A stretch of 64,000 nucleotides of DNA from Tetracentron sinense (taxonomy: Eukaryota > Streptophyta > Magnoliopsida > Trochodendrales > Trochodendraceae): the NCBI GenBank assembly GCA_015143295.1, contig CM026567.1, forward strand, positions 8,140,416 through 8,204,415, read 5' to 3'. This document shows positions 53,328 to 63,475 of the stretch, piece by piece (position 1 is the first letter of the stretch; each line of letters begins with the position of its first letter). The notes under the pieces are model-generated. The model did not search any database and was not told the DNA's origin. It saw only the letters and a list, made by a program, of their open reading frames with translations. A program made the position numbers and the translations under genes.

Positions 53328-56326
53328 GGTCTAGATCTGGTAGGCGCTTTGCACTCGTAAAATCTCTGAGAAATGATAGGAGGCCATCCTTGGCACACTC
53401 CTTATCCCTTTTCATGTAACCCGTTTACAAATCAAATGAAAATCGCTAATTAACCCCCCTAAGCTTGATAGCCTTTCTTTGAAGAAAAATTTTCAGGGAC
53501 ACCCTCCCTCGCCATCTGTGGCATTTGCCTGAACTACGTCATGACTTGATCCTACAAGGGTACGTAGGCAACCTGACAAAATTAGGTGCGGTCACAAAAA
53601 TGGTAATCATTTCCTAAACTCTCCCTCAAGTAGAGTACTCCTTTCCCCAAAAACAAAATCATCAAGTCTCCCCCCACATAATCACTCTCCCCCAAGCAGA
53701 GGCAAACTCTCCCAACTTCCCCAGTGGGGTCGGCACAAGGGTATAAAATTCCATCAAAGGAAAACCCCAAAATAGAAGTTGAAACATTTTCAAGAATCAG
53801 AGACTCCCCACAGAGACAAAACCTCTCCGGACTCTCCTCCCCAGCAAAAGCCTCTCCAAGACAACCTCTCCTGAAAAACAAACTCCGAGCAGAGACCACC
53901 TCTCTCCCCAGTAGAGACTACCTCTCTCAACATTCCTTAGCGGAGCAAAAAAAAAACCTTCAGGAAATTAAGGGTACAAATCTTTGACCGGAGAACTCCC
54001 CAGAGAGAAATCAATTGTGATAAAACAAACTTCTAAGGGAGTGCAAATCAACTACAAAATAGGAAAAAACCCGAGGGTGTCCTAAACTTCGGTCCCCCAG
54101 CCTATATTTCATCCTACTCTAAGCCTTTCCAAATCTTCTAGAGACTAGAAGTGCAAGTGCAACGTCACATCTATATCCCCAGCGGAAATTTCATCTCCTC
54201 GATCCCCAGAGGAGCGCTATCCAGGGCAATGACCGGAGAAGATCCATTCTCCCCATCAAAGGTGGATTTCCCCAGCAACTCAGAGGTTTCCCCAACATTC
54301 GCGGGCATGAGTGAAAACCGGCAACGACCTCATTGCGTAAAAATAACGCGACCCCAGACCTAGTCTTGCGACTAGGGGCAAAAAAGGGATAAAAACCAAT
54401 TAGCTTCGCAGGCATGATGAAAACCAGCAACGGCCTTATCGCGTAAAAATTATATGAACCCCATGACTTGGTCATTCCAAGGGTATAAAAGGGAAAAAAG
54501 ATGAAGAACAGTTTGGCAACAAGGTCCGACAGCAGTCAGTGTAGTTGAACAAATTCCTACAGCAGCCCTCAACAGATTCTCAGGCTACAACACGGGCCAT
54601 TTTTCCCCAAGCAGCAGTGAGTAGCTTCTGACAAGGATATCCTTAGCTAGTCCAATCTACAAACCAGCATATCTCAGCAGCAGTCTGTAACGATGCCATA
54701 TCCCCTAGCGGATCCCCAATGGAAGCTTCTAAAACACTCTCCCCAGCAAGAACCTAGAAGCATCCAATTTGCTCCCCAGCAAGCTTCTCCCCAGCCAAGG
54801 TCTAATCTCCAGCAGTGGCAAGGCAAACAGGTCTACTCACAGACATTCCTAGCGGTGACGAAACCTCTTCTAGGTCATACTCCACTCTCTAGGAGTGAAA
54901 GACAGATTACAAGATCCCTAAGCCCTAACTAAGGCAATTTCCTGGTAAAACTAAAAGTTAGTTGAACATTCTTTCTTTTGAAAACAAAAACTTTTTGCAA
55001 AAAGTTCAAAACCTTTTATAAAAAAATGTTTTCAAAAACAGACCTTTCGATATCCACATCTGGCCTGTACTGAGCTACCCCGCAAGACAAAGCAGAAGAA
55101 GCCGACACCATGCATCCCCATAAGTCGCAGTCATCAGAATCTTCGGAGAGCATCCTCGCCTTTATCCCCTGCATGACATCCCTGCATAGCGTCACGCTCC
55201 ATGATCAATATCCTCAGCATCATTCTTGATCAAAATCCAGCGCCTCTCGGCCATTTCAAAGAAATCTGGCTAGTGCCTCTTGGACATGTCGCAACCCCTC
55301 TCGACACCCTATGTGTCTCCGACATCCTATATGTTCCTTGGCAATATCGTCATACCGTAGCATTACCTCCTGCATGTCACCCTCTTGACACTCTGTGTGC
55401 CTTCGACATCCTATATGCTCCTTGGCAATCTCGCCATACCGCAGCATTACCTCCTGCATATCACCCTCCTGACACCCTGTGTGTCTCTGACATCCTGTTT
55501 GCTCCTTGACAGTCTTGTAATACCACAACATTACCTCCTGCATGTCACCCTCTCGACACCCTGTGTGTCTCCAACATCCTGTATGCTCCTTGGTAATCTC
55601 GCCATACCGCAGTATTACCTCCTACATGTCACCCTCTTGACACTCTGTGTGTCTCCGACATCTTGTATGCTCTTTGGCAATCTTGCCATACCGCAGCATT
55701 ACATCCTGCATGTCACCCTCTCGACACCCTATATGTCTCCGACATCCTGTATGCTCCTTGGCAGTCTCGTCATACCGCAGCATTACCTCCTGCATGTCAC
55801 CCTCTCGACACCCTGTGTGTCTCTGACATCCTGTATGCTCCTTGACAATCCCACCATACTGCAACATTACCTCCCACATGTTACCCTCTTGACACTCTAT
55901 GTGTCTTCGACATCCGGTGTGCTCCTTGGCAATCTTGTCATACCGCAGCATTACCTCCTGCATGTAACCCTCTCGACACCTCGTGTGTCCTTGACATCCT
56001 GTGTGTACCTTTACAGTGTAAACCACTCGCATGTCCCTTTCAACACCCTGTGTGTTCTCGATGCCCTATGTGTCTCTTCGTTCGACTCAATCGAATCCCT
56101 CCAACCAATGCCATCCTTACATCCATCAATCCCCAGTGAGTAGTCTGAACTACTCCCTCTTCTCTAGCAGAGGCCATGCCACTTCATTGCACTTAGCATT
56201 TGCACTGCATACATACATGCCATCATACTGCATCCTCAAATTCTTAGCTCGGTGTAAACATAGGATGTTACCAGTCTTTGCCGTTCAAGTTGCCAACCTT
56301 GGCACTCTCCAGCAAAGAGGGGCAAC
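53328..56326 (+). other. 3' untranslated region of the Tat-type element with tandem repeats
   Basis: No coding. 53580-54930 is rich in ctccccag motifs. A duplication of about 107 bp (cgcgggcatgagtgaaaac at 54300 and its copy at 54407) is present. The 84-bp tandem array occupies about 55270-56030. The region ends in the polypurine tract aaagaggggcaac (56314-56326). Confidence 0.8.
55270..56030. repeat. 84-bp tandem repeat, about nine units
   Basis: The marker cattacctcc and its variants occur at 55277 (approximate), 55361, 55445, 55529, 55613, 55697, 55781, 55865 and 55949, an exact 84-bp period. As 84 is a multiple of three, long open frames appear on both strands, but they are by-products of the repeat. 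Hypervariable 3' tandem repeats that can seed satellites are known from Tat/Ogre elements. Confidence 0.93.
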
Positions 56327-58635
56327 TGTAAGCACCTGATTTTTACACCCTAAACTAAACCCTAGCCGAGCCCTAGAACCCTTAGGGCATGAACCTCAAA
56401 ACCAATGGCCTATAAGGCCTAAATCCTTAGCTTGGGTCTATAAGGCCCAAAACTCCAAAACCTAAACCCCCCCAGCCTATCTGTACATGGGCCAGGCCCG
56501 TTTGCATCAAAATCCCTCATTGTCGGTAGATGGTCTACCGATAATTAAAATTTTGCCTTTGTTGCTAATGTCGGTAAACCCTCTACCGACACTAGTTGAA
56601 CTTTGCGTTTGCAATCTGTAGAAGCCCTACACACTCAACCCTCACCTCATGTCTCACTTCTCAACACTTAGTCGACCTCCACTAGGTCCAATTCCCTTCT
56701 CCTCCTTCTCCTTTATCCCTCTTAGGTCCCTAGTTTGTTTTTCTATAAAACCCAGTACCCCCTCCTGTGCAAATGGTCTACAAATTCTATAGAGGAAACC
56801 CTATCATCTCAGCCCTCCAATCCCCTGGTTCGGATCTAAGAACCATCCTGGACCTACCTCAAGTCCTCCCATCAGCCGTAGACCATCACCGGAGCAACAC
56901 CACCACGCTTGCAGGCCACCACCCAGTTCGGCTGAAACAGAGCACAGGGTCGGGACCCCTCTACCCATTTTTTTATTGTTCTCTACATCTTGTGAGCCCC
57001 TGGTCATCTCTAGGGGACGTTTACATTCCCTTTTGTTGATGCTTAGTTTGTAAACAAACCCGAACAGGGTGTTCACCCACCTCATCCATAGGTGTGGTGA
57101 CCCTCACGGGCATACGCACCTTCACGGAGCTTGGCAGACCACCACGAGCATTCTGGGGGTCCCTCACTTCATGAGGGAGCCCCTAGTTACCCTAGTGCAG
57201 AGCCCATGAGGGCACAAAATTGTTTTATTGAGAAACCAGAAGTGACAGTAAACTCAGTACCGCAGTTCCTGGCTTTTATCTAGGTGGGCCCTAGTCCCTG
57301 TCTAGGGCATGGATTGAACTCCCCTGACCCTCTTGAGCATAACCTAGCCATCCCATGACCTAGGGTTAGCATTAACCCTGGTTAAATTGCAAAAAACCAG
57401 ACCTGCTGATAATGGCAGTAGTCCCTTTACTGCCATTTATCATTTTATGTAAGCTGCGAACAGCCAATTTTGGATCACTATGGGACCCACACTAGGCCAC
57501 CCCTGGGGTCCACATGAGGTCCAATCTCTTCCTGGGATGGCCCTCTTCAAGACCATGCCCTCAGTTCACTCTAACTCTTTCCCTAACTCAAGTTATCATG
57601 CAGCAAAGTTGGTTAAAAATCAGCTTAAATGTCGGTAATCCAATTACCGACATTAATCTGTTTTTTAAGTTTTGGGCTTTTGCAGGGGCCCAGGCCTGGT
57701 AGGAGGCCACTTTAGGCCCTGCCTAGCCCCCTAGGCCTACCTTGGACTTAACCCGACTCTTAACCATGGTTAAAAACAGCTTCGATTAACTTTTAACCGC
57801 GGTTAAGCACCCCTTAACCTCACTCACTTTGGAAAATTAATCTAAAAATCCTAAAAAATCAAAAGGACCATAAACCTGACTTTGGAGCCTTCCTAACCCT
57901 GGTTAGCAATCCTAACCACAGTTAAGCTACCCTTAACTTCGATTAGCAACCCTAATCGCAGTTATCTTTCGGTTTACGGCCTACCGGGCCTAAACCCAAG
58001 TCTACCGGACTTACCTCGGCCTACCGGGCCTCCCCTTAGCCTACTGGGCTAAAATCTCACTTTCCCTTAATCATGGTTAGCAACCCTAATCACGGTTTGT
58101 TTGGCCTAACCCCGGTTAGCAACCCTAACCTAGGCCAGACTCCACCCTGGTCTACCGGACTTCTCCTAAGCCTACTGGGCTTATACCTCGCACTTGACCT
58201 ACCTCGGTCAATCAAACCCTAGTCTCCGGACTAGCCATGTTAGCCACCCTTGGTGCACACACACACATCCTTAGCCTTGGCACAGGCTCATATGCCAGAA
58301 CTACACTCGGTCTGATCTCACCCGGTGAGTACGTAGGCAGCCCAACCCGGGTTCGACCCCAATCTTCTCCTTTCTTCGATTAGTGTTAAACTTAAACATT
58401 CCGGTATTTTGAACAAGATTAAACTTTAAATTGGCTTATACCTGGGGGTACGGAACCGTTGTAATAAACGGAAGCCTCAGGGTGCCTAACACCTTCCCCG
58501 GACTTAACCGACCCCTTACCCTGATCTTACTCGTAGACTAAGACCTTATTCAAACCCCGGGGACTTATTCCTTCTGAATAGATGGCGACTCGAAATCCCC
58601 GTGAGATTATCAGGGAGTGAATTCTCGTGCTCACA
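56327..58635 (+). repeat. 3' LTR of the Tat-type element (2309 bp)
   Basis: TGTAAGCACCTG to gctcaca. TATA motif ctataaaaccc at about 56743. Hairpin boxes correspond to those of the 5' LTR. At 57415-57437 both arms have changed in parallel (ggcagtag and ttactgcc). Visibly more diverged from its partner than the nested element's LTR pair. Confidence 0.93.
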
Positions 58636-58640
58636 AGAAC

Positions 58641-59358
58641 TACAAGGGGAGACATAAAACTAAAACCCCTAGGAATGTCAGGTTCTAATATTAAACAAAC
58701 CAGATTTATCAATTCTGATTAACCCTTGAAGCCCAATCAAAATATCATCCAAGCTCCTGAAGATCTTACTAGTGGCACTAACACATGCTTCATTAGCTAA
58801 ATAATCCGCACACTTATTATTTTCTCTGAGTACATGATCGAAATTCATGTTGCATTTATCCTGAATACGAATAATTTGCTTCTTCCAATACCAAGCTTGC
58901 AAAGGTGAATCTACTACCCCCATTAATAACATCAATAATACTTTGAGTCTCTTCCCACCTTAACATTTTGACCCATTAATAACATCAATAATAGACTTTG
59001 AGTCATGTCAACATTTTGACCCATTAATAACATCAATAATAGACTTTGAGTCATGCCACTTACCACCTTAACATTTTGACATATTAATAATATCAATAAT
59101 AGACTTTGAGTCACTTTCCACCTTAACATTTTGAAGACACATAGAGTCACGTAATTTGCATTCATCAAAAATAGCTTTTATTTCAGCCATGTTGTTGGAT
59201 CCACTCCCGTAAAAGGATTGGAAGGCCATCAACAAATTCGCATTGGACCCCACCACCATTAATACTAGACTGACTTTTGGAGGCACCATCCATGTTAATC
59301 TTGAACCAAGGTATGTCTTTTAAAAAGAAAATGGAAATATCCCAATCAATTACCTTGA
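58641..59358 (-). pseudogene. RNase H domain and 3' end of a 5'-truncated plant LINE
   Basis: On the minus strand, WFKINMDGAS (about 59310) starts an RVT_3-type RNase H domain. MAEIKAIFDECKLRD, KVESDSKSIIDIIN and then HVLRENNKCADYLANEA follow, with frameshifts. A segment encoding SDSKSIIDIIN has been repeated about four times (58925-59125). Plant L1-type LINEs can end ORF2 with such a domain. The tail continues at 33296-33216 across the Tat element. A duplication TTGATTTGTA/TTGGTTTGTA (59359-59368 and 33206-33215, 9 of 10) brackets the reunited LINE. Confidence 0.75.
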
Positions 59359-59366
59359 TTGATTTG

Positions 59367-59374
59367 TATATATA
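59367..59374 (+). promoter_or_regulatory. Probable TATA box of the P450 gene
   Basis: tatatata about 52 bp upstream of the ATG, implying a short leader of roughly 25 nt. It starts inside the LINE target duplication, so the LINE stopped at the very edge of the core promoter. Confidence 0.6.
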
Positions 59375-59425
59375 CCCACTCAGGGATCAGCATAACTCCA
59401 ATCTTCTCTAAATACTATATCAACC

Positions 59426-60371
59426 ATGGAGTTCTCCCTTGCCCTATCTCTATCCCTCAACTTCCTTTCTCTTGCTCTTATCATATATGCTTACAAACGC
59501 AAAACCAACGGTGCAACAAACCTACCACCAGGGAGTCTAGGATGGCCCTTTATCGGTGAAACCCTAGAATTCCTCTATGAAAAGTCTGAGAAATTCGTGA
59601 ATGATAGGATGCGAAACTACTCCCCAAATATCTTCAAAACCAATATACTTGGAGAAAAGACTGCAGTAATATGCGGCCCAGCAGGAAACAAATTCCTATT
59701 CCTTAACGAGCAAAAGCTTGTCACTGCATGGCGTCTCCATTCCATGCAGAAGCTCTTCCGCTCCTACCAGGCGGCTACTGCTACTTCTCCGATTTCAGAT
59801 TCGCGTGAAGCGGAGACAAAAATCGTGCGCTCCCCGGGGTTTCTCAAGCCAGAAGCTCTGGTGCAGTACTTGGGGAAAATGGATTTGATCACGCAGCACC
59901 ACTTACAGATGTACTGGGTAGGCAAAGAAGAGGTAAAGGTCTATCCTCTTGCAAAGAAATTTACCTTGACTTTGGCCAGTTGTTTCTTTTTAGGCCTCGA
60001 TATTCCAGAGAGAGTAGCGAAGTTAGTCAACAAATTCGATGACATAACATTTGGGCAACATTCAGCACCACTGAATTTCCCCGGGACGGCATTTTATCGT
60101 GCAAGTAAGGCGGCGAGAGCGATTCGGAAGGAGCTTGAACTGATAATCAAGGAAAAGAAAGCAGCTATGTCGATTGGGGCAGAAATGCAAGACATACTGT
60201 CGCACATGATCATGTTCAGTGACCCAACTGGCCGATTGATGCCGGAGACTGAGATCGCCGATAAAATAATGGGTTTGCTTGTTGCAGGTTATAGCGCGGT
60301 TGCTACTGCTTTAACTTTCCTCATGAAATACGTCGGAGAGAGACCAGACGTCTACGAAAAGATCCTTAGCG
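59426..60371 (+). CDS. Cytochrome P450, first exon only (CYP716-like)
   Basis: ATG in a good context (caaccATGG). Residues 4-22 form an N-terminal membrane anchor. The proline hinge LPPGSLGWPFIGETLEF is at 33-49, and FLKPEALVQYLGKMD at 139-153 fits the CYP716 style. The I-helix region is at about 281-300 with AGYSAVATA, where many P450s have an acidic-Thr pair. Frame stays open to 60469, but gtaaaa at 60372 looks like a 5' splice site (phase 1), so the exon probably ends at 60371 (315 codons). A whole family member is about 480 residues. The ExxR motif and the heme-binding Cys region were not found in the 3.6 kb that follow. Either the intron is longer than the window or the gene is truncated. 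CYP716 enzymes typically oxidise triterpenes at the ER; substrate here is unknown. Confidence 0.8.
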
Positions 60372-61111
60372 GTAAAAAACATGAACTCGTAAAAAAGACA
60401 TTTGAAATTCTCTGCGGTTGTTCCACACAAAGGCCTTCTTTTAACTTGGTTAATAATTTTAAACTTTAGAATTAAAAAACTTTATTTTAACAACTAAGAT
60501 TAGATGGTTTAACACTAAGGATTAAGGAATCTTAACCAAAGTAAGAAGTATTAAAAGGGACACGTGTTGACCAGTGTGAGGTAACTGGACTCCAAGGAGT
60601 CCGGTTATTACGGTAGAGAATTTCAAATCTTATAAAAAGATTTGAAATTCCCTAGTTTAACTGTACTTTTTAACTTAGAGGTCAACACCCTTTTAATACC
60701 CCTTAACTGTGGTTAAGATTCACTGTTCATTAAGTTTTGTGTTGTAATAGAGAATTTCATGTATGTGACTAACTATGAACAGGAGCTCCTTGTAGAGATA
60801 TATAAGCGGAGCAACCTAAAATATTGCCTTGAAAGCGACAATTTGGCAAATTATAGAAAACAGTTATAGTTGATAGGAATAACCTTATTTTATGTGAAAT
60901 TATCAAAGTACCCCTACAATAAAAAAAAGTTGTTACAACCAATAGTGTTAGTATCTGTAAATAAAGACATAGTGCTAAGGATGGCCAACGCACCACTCAG
61001 GATTGATCCCAAGACCTCCCTCGTAGTGAGGGGATACACTACCACTGGTCTAACCCATTGTGTTAAGACTTTTTTTGGATTTTCTAGAACTCAGAATGAA
61101 GGTGTTTTTAA
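60372..61111. other. P450 intron or 3' flank with a small foldback element
   Basis: 60520-60575 and 60682-60730 are complementary (about 45 bp, with a few gaps), like MITE ends. Inside is a perfect 14-bp hairpin, gaatttcaaatctt and aagatttgaaattc (60618-60650). 61640-61890 contains a related but less symmetric copy. No exon-like ORF. Confidence 0.55.
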
Positions 61112-61364
61112 GGAAAATAATCTCCTCTCCTCGGCCTGGAGAGGTGATTTACTATCTTGCCATCCTTTTTTGTGTCATGCGTCCTCTTTTTTACTCACTT
61201 TAACTATAGTTAACATTCACTAACCCTTAAGGTTAAAAAATTTAACCTTAATTTTGAGAATAAAAAAAATTAACTACAAGGGTTAAATCTTGTTAACCAT
61301 AGTTCAAAGGAGCTTTGTGAGAATGAAGAATAATCACCTAATCGGCTAAGGAGGGACAATTTCT
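61112..61364. mobile_element. hAT-type MITE, family M copy 3 (about 253 bp)
   Basis: Same family as 26045-26315 and 27151-27417: starts ggaaaataatctcctctcctc, has tagttaacattcactaaccct inside, and ends with ctaaggagggacaatttc. Flanks GTTTTTAA (61104-61111) and TTTTTTAA (61365-61372) match at 7 of 8. Confidence 0.72.
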
Positions 61365-61989
61365 TTTTTTAAGGACATTTGACAACAATAATATAAGCTA
61401 ATAAATACGTTTTTTTATTATTTATAAATAAGTGTTTTTTTTCCTTTTTTGTAAACAAGTAATATTTTAAAAAAGTAGATATGAGATTACTTATTTGAGT
61501 TTAAATACAAAGAGGAGCTATGCCTCATGGCGGAAAAACAGAGCTCCCCTTTTTGCCTATGGTGTTGGCACTTTTGTAGTTGTGGAGAGAAAGTGTTTGG
61601 CAAATGGATTCCTACATCTCTCCCTAATTACAGAAGGACTTGGAATTCTTTAAGGTTACGTCCCACAGATCAACACAGGTCCATTTTAATAGCTCCAAAC
61701 TATAATTAAGATTGATTCACTAACCTTTACGGTTCAACCATCTAACCTTGATTTAAAAAAAAAAAATATTAACGTTAAAAGTTAAAGTTGTTAACTAGAG
61801 TTAAAAGAAGACTTAAAATGGCATGTGTTAACTGGACGGATTCTGGTTATAACCGTAGAGGATTCCAAGTCTTACAAAAGTTTACACTAAAAAGGGAGAG
61901 ATTGCTTTTCTTTGTTTTTTTTTTTTTTGGCTCATAACTACTTTCATTTATTATTTATTTATTTTGCCAAAACAAATTTATTTATTTAT
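61365..61989. other. AT-rich flank with a MITE fragment
   Basis: 61640-61890 resembles 60500-60730 (taaccgtagaggattccaagtc against ttacggtagagaatttcaaatc). The rest is AT-rich with T runs. No gene. Confidence 0.45.
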
Positions 61990-62774
61990 TTGGTTTTGCA
62001 TATTAGCTGCTAGGCTTTGCCTAGTTAGCAAATACACTGTCATATAACAGATTTGCAAATTAACTCAATATTTTTCAACAGTTAGACAAAGAAACTCAAA
62101 CTTAAGATTTGCTGGACTTTCATTTATAACTTTATGCCTTCAAGGTATTTTGTAACCTCACAAACCCTCTTTAACTACTCTTGAACTATTGTTAATAAGT
62201 TTTAACCCTTGTAGTTATGTTTTCTTAATTTTTTCCTAAAATCCAGGGTTAGATGCTTTAATAGTAGTGCGTCTTAATCATAGTTAAAGGGAGTTAAAAG
62301 GGTACACTTTATTTTAACCTTAAAACCCAAGGTTAGATCCCTATCCCTAAGGGTTAGTGAATGTTAACCACAACTAAAGCAAGTTAAAGGGGATACATTA
62401 ATTTTTCCGTAAAACAAATTCTAAAAACCAAGGTTAGATGCTTTAACCCTAAGGGTTAGTGAATCTTAACCATTGTTCTTCCTTAATTGTGGTTAAGATT
62501 CACTAACCTTTAGGGTTAAAGCATCTAACCTTGAGTTTTAGAAAAAAAATTAAAGCATTAATCACAAGGTTAAAACTTGTTAACCATAGTTCAAGGGCTC
62601 TTAAAAGGGGTTTAGTGGGATTATGAAATATCTTAAGGGCATAATAATCATTTTACTAACACTTACTAAGTGTTGCTAACTGCTGAAAAATGTTGAGTTA
62701 ATTTGTAAATCTGTTATACATAAAAGTGTATTTGCAAACTTAGCAAAACCTATCAGCTAAAATGCAAAACTCCC
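61990..62774. mobile_element. 785-bp foldback element (Mutator-like MITE)
   Basis: The first about 95 bp (from ggttttgcatattagctg to tttttcaacagttag) and the complement of the last about 95 bp match at high identity. Pairing continues inward (tcttgaactattgttaataa against the complement near 62570-62600). A central hairpin of about 50-bp arms surrounds 62480. Flanks tttatttat at 61981-61989 and 62775-62783 could be a 9-bp duplication, as in Mutator-like elements, but that sequence is low complexity. Confidence 0.75.
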
Positions 62775-62944
62775 TTTATTTATAAATCAATAACTATTTT
62801 GACCTATATGTAAATAAGTAATTAATAGTAGTGTTACCGGGTTATGAATAGGATTCATTTCTATTATGGAAAATTCTTTGATTCACCGTGTTTGGAAGAA
62901 GCTTTTTTTTTTCATTCATGCCCTTGAGAGTTCAATGTGGACTC

Positions 62945-63475
62945 TTAATTGAGCCATGTAGGGGCTAAGCCAGGGGGAGGGAAGGTGGGAAGGTGGCCCC
63001 TGACCTTTTGTCAAAACAAAAATATATGGCATAGCCATGGGAATGGGGCATCTGTTTCCGACCTTTAGAAAAAAAAAATTATATTTTAATAGGATTAGTC
63101 ACCTTGTATTTTTGAAAAAAATATCTTTTATAATATGTTGTTTAATTATTTAACATGGCATATTGTTAGGATAAGGAGGTAGCTGCCCTAAACTTTATAT
63201 ATATATATATATTATTTAATTGGGCATAGACAAAGGACATGGGGCAACTATCCCTCTAAACAAGGAGAAACATTAATACCCGTATAAAACGTAAGATGAA
63301 TCGTCAATTGTTTTTTCCTAGGAGCTATGCCCTTGAATCCCATTCCTCTAGTCACTGGATATTTTGTACCCATCTAATCCATCTCCACAAATCCCTCAAC
63401 CAATATTAACATTTTCACTCAACCATTGCTTTCCCCTAGAAGAAAATCCTGGCTCCACCCTCGGAGCCAAGCATA
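62945..63475. mobile_element. Possible MITE with ggggctaagccagg-type ends
   Basis: The left end gtaggggctaagccaggggg and the complement of the right end (tggagccaggattttcttct) share a gagccagg-like core. A (TA)n run is at 63196-63213. No clear duplication was found. Confidence 0.35.

Larger units (their letters stand above)
33297..58635 (+). mobile_element. Tat/Ogre-type Ty3/gypsy retrotransposon, 25.3 kb including a nested element
   Basis: Bounded by a perfect 5-bp duplication AGAAC (33292-33296 and 58636-58640). LTRs are 2348 and 2309 bp. Without the nested element it is about 17.2 kb. Order: LTR, tRNA-Arg-like primer site, an extra ORF before gag, gag, protease with a G-patch-like segment, RT, RNase H, a second RNase H, integrase, a 3-kb 3' untranslated region with an 84-bp tandem repeat, polypurine tract, LTR. 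The double RNase H, large size and 3' tandem repeats are known for the Tat lineage. Many stops and frameshifts show it is old and dead. Confidence 0.93.

Noticed and set aside
55385..56143. 252-residue open frame and opposite-strand 136-residue frame
   Set aside because: Both are produced by the 84-bp tandem repeat, whose period is a multiple of three; composition is repetitive and they lie in an untranslated region.
60870..61223. 117-residue frame downstream of the P450 as a possible exon 2
   Set aside because: No P450 motif, runs into a MITE, and includes low-complexity sequence.
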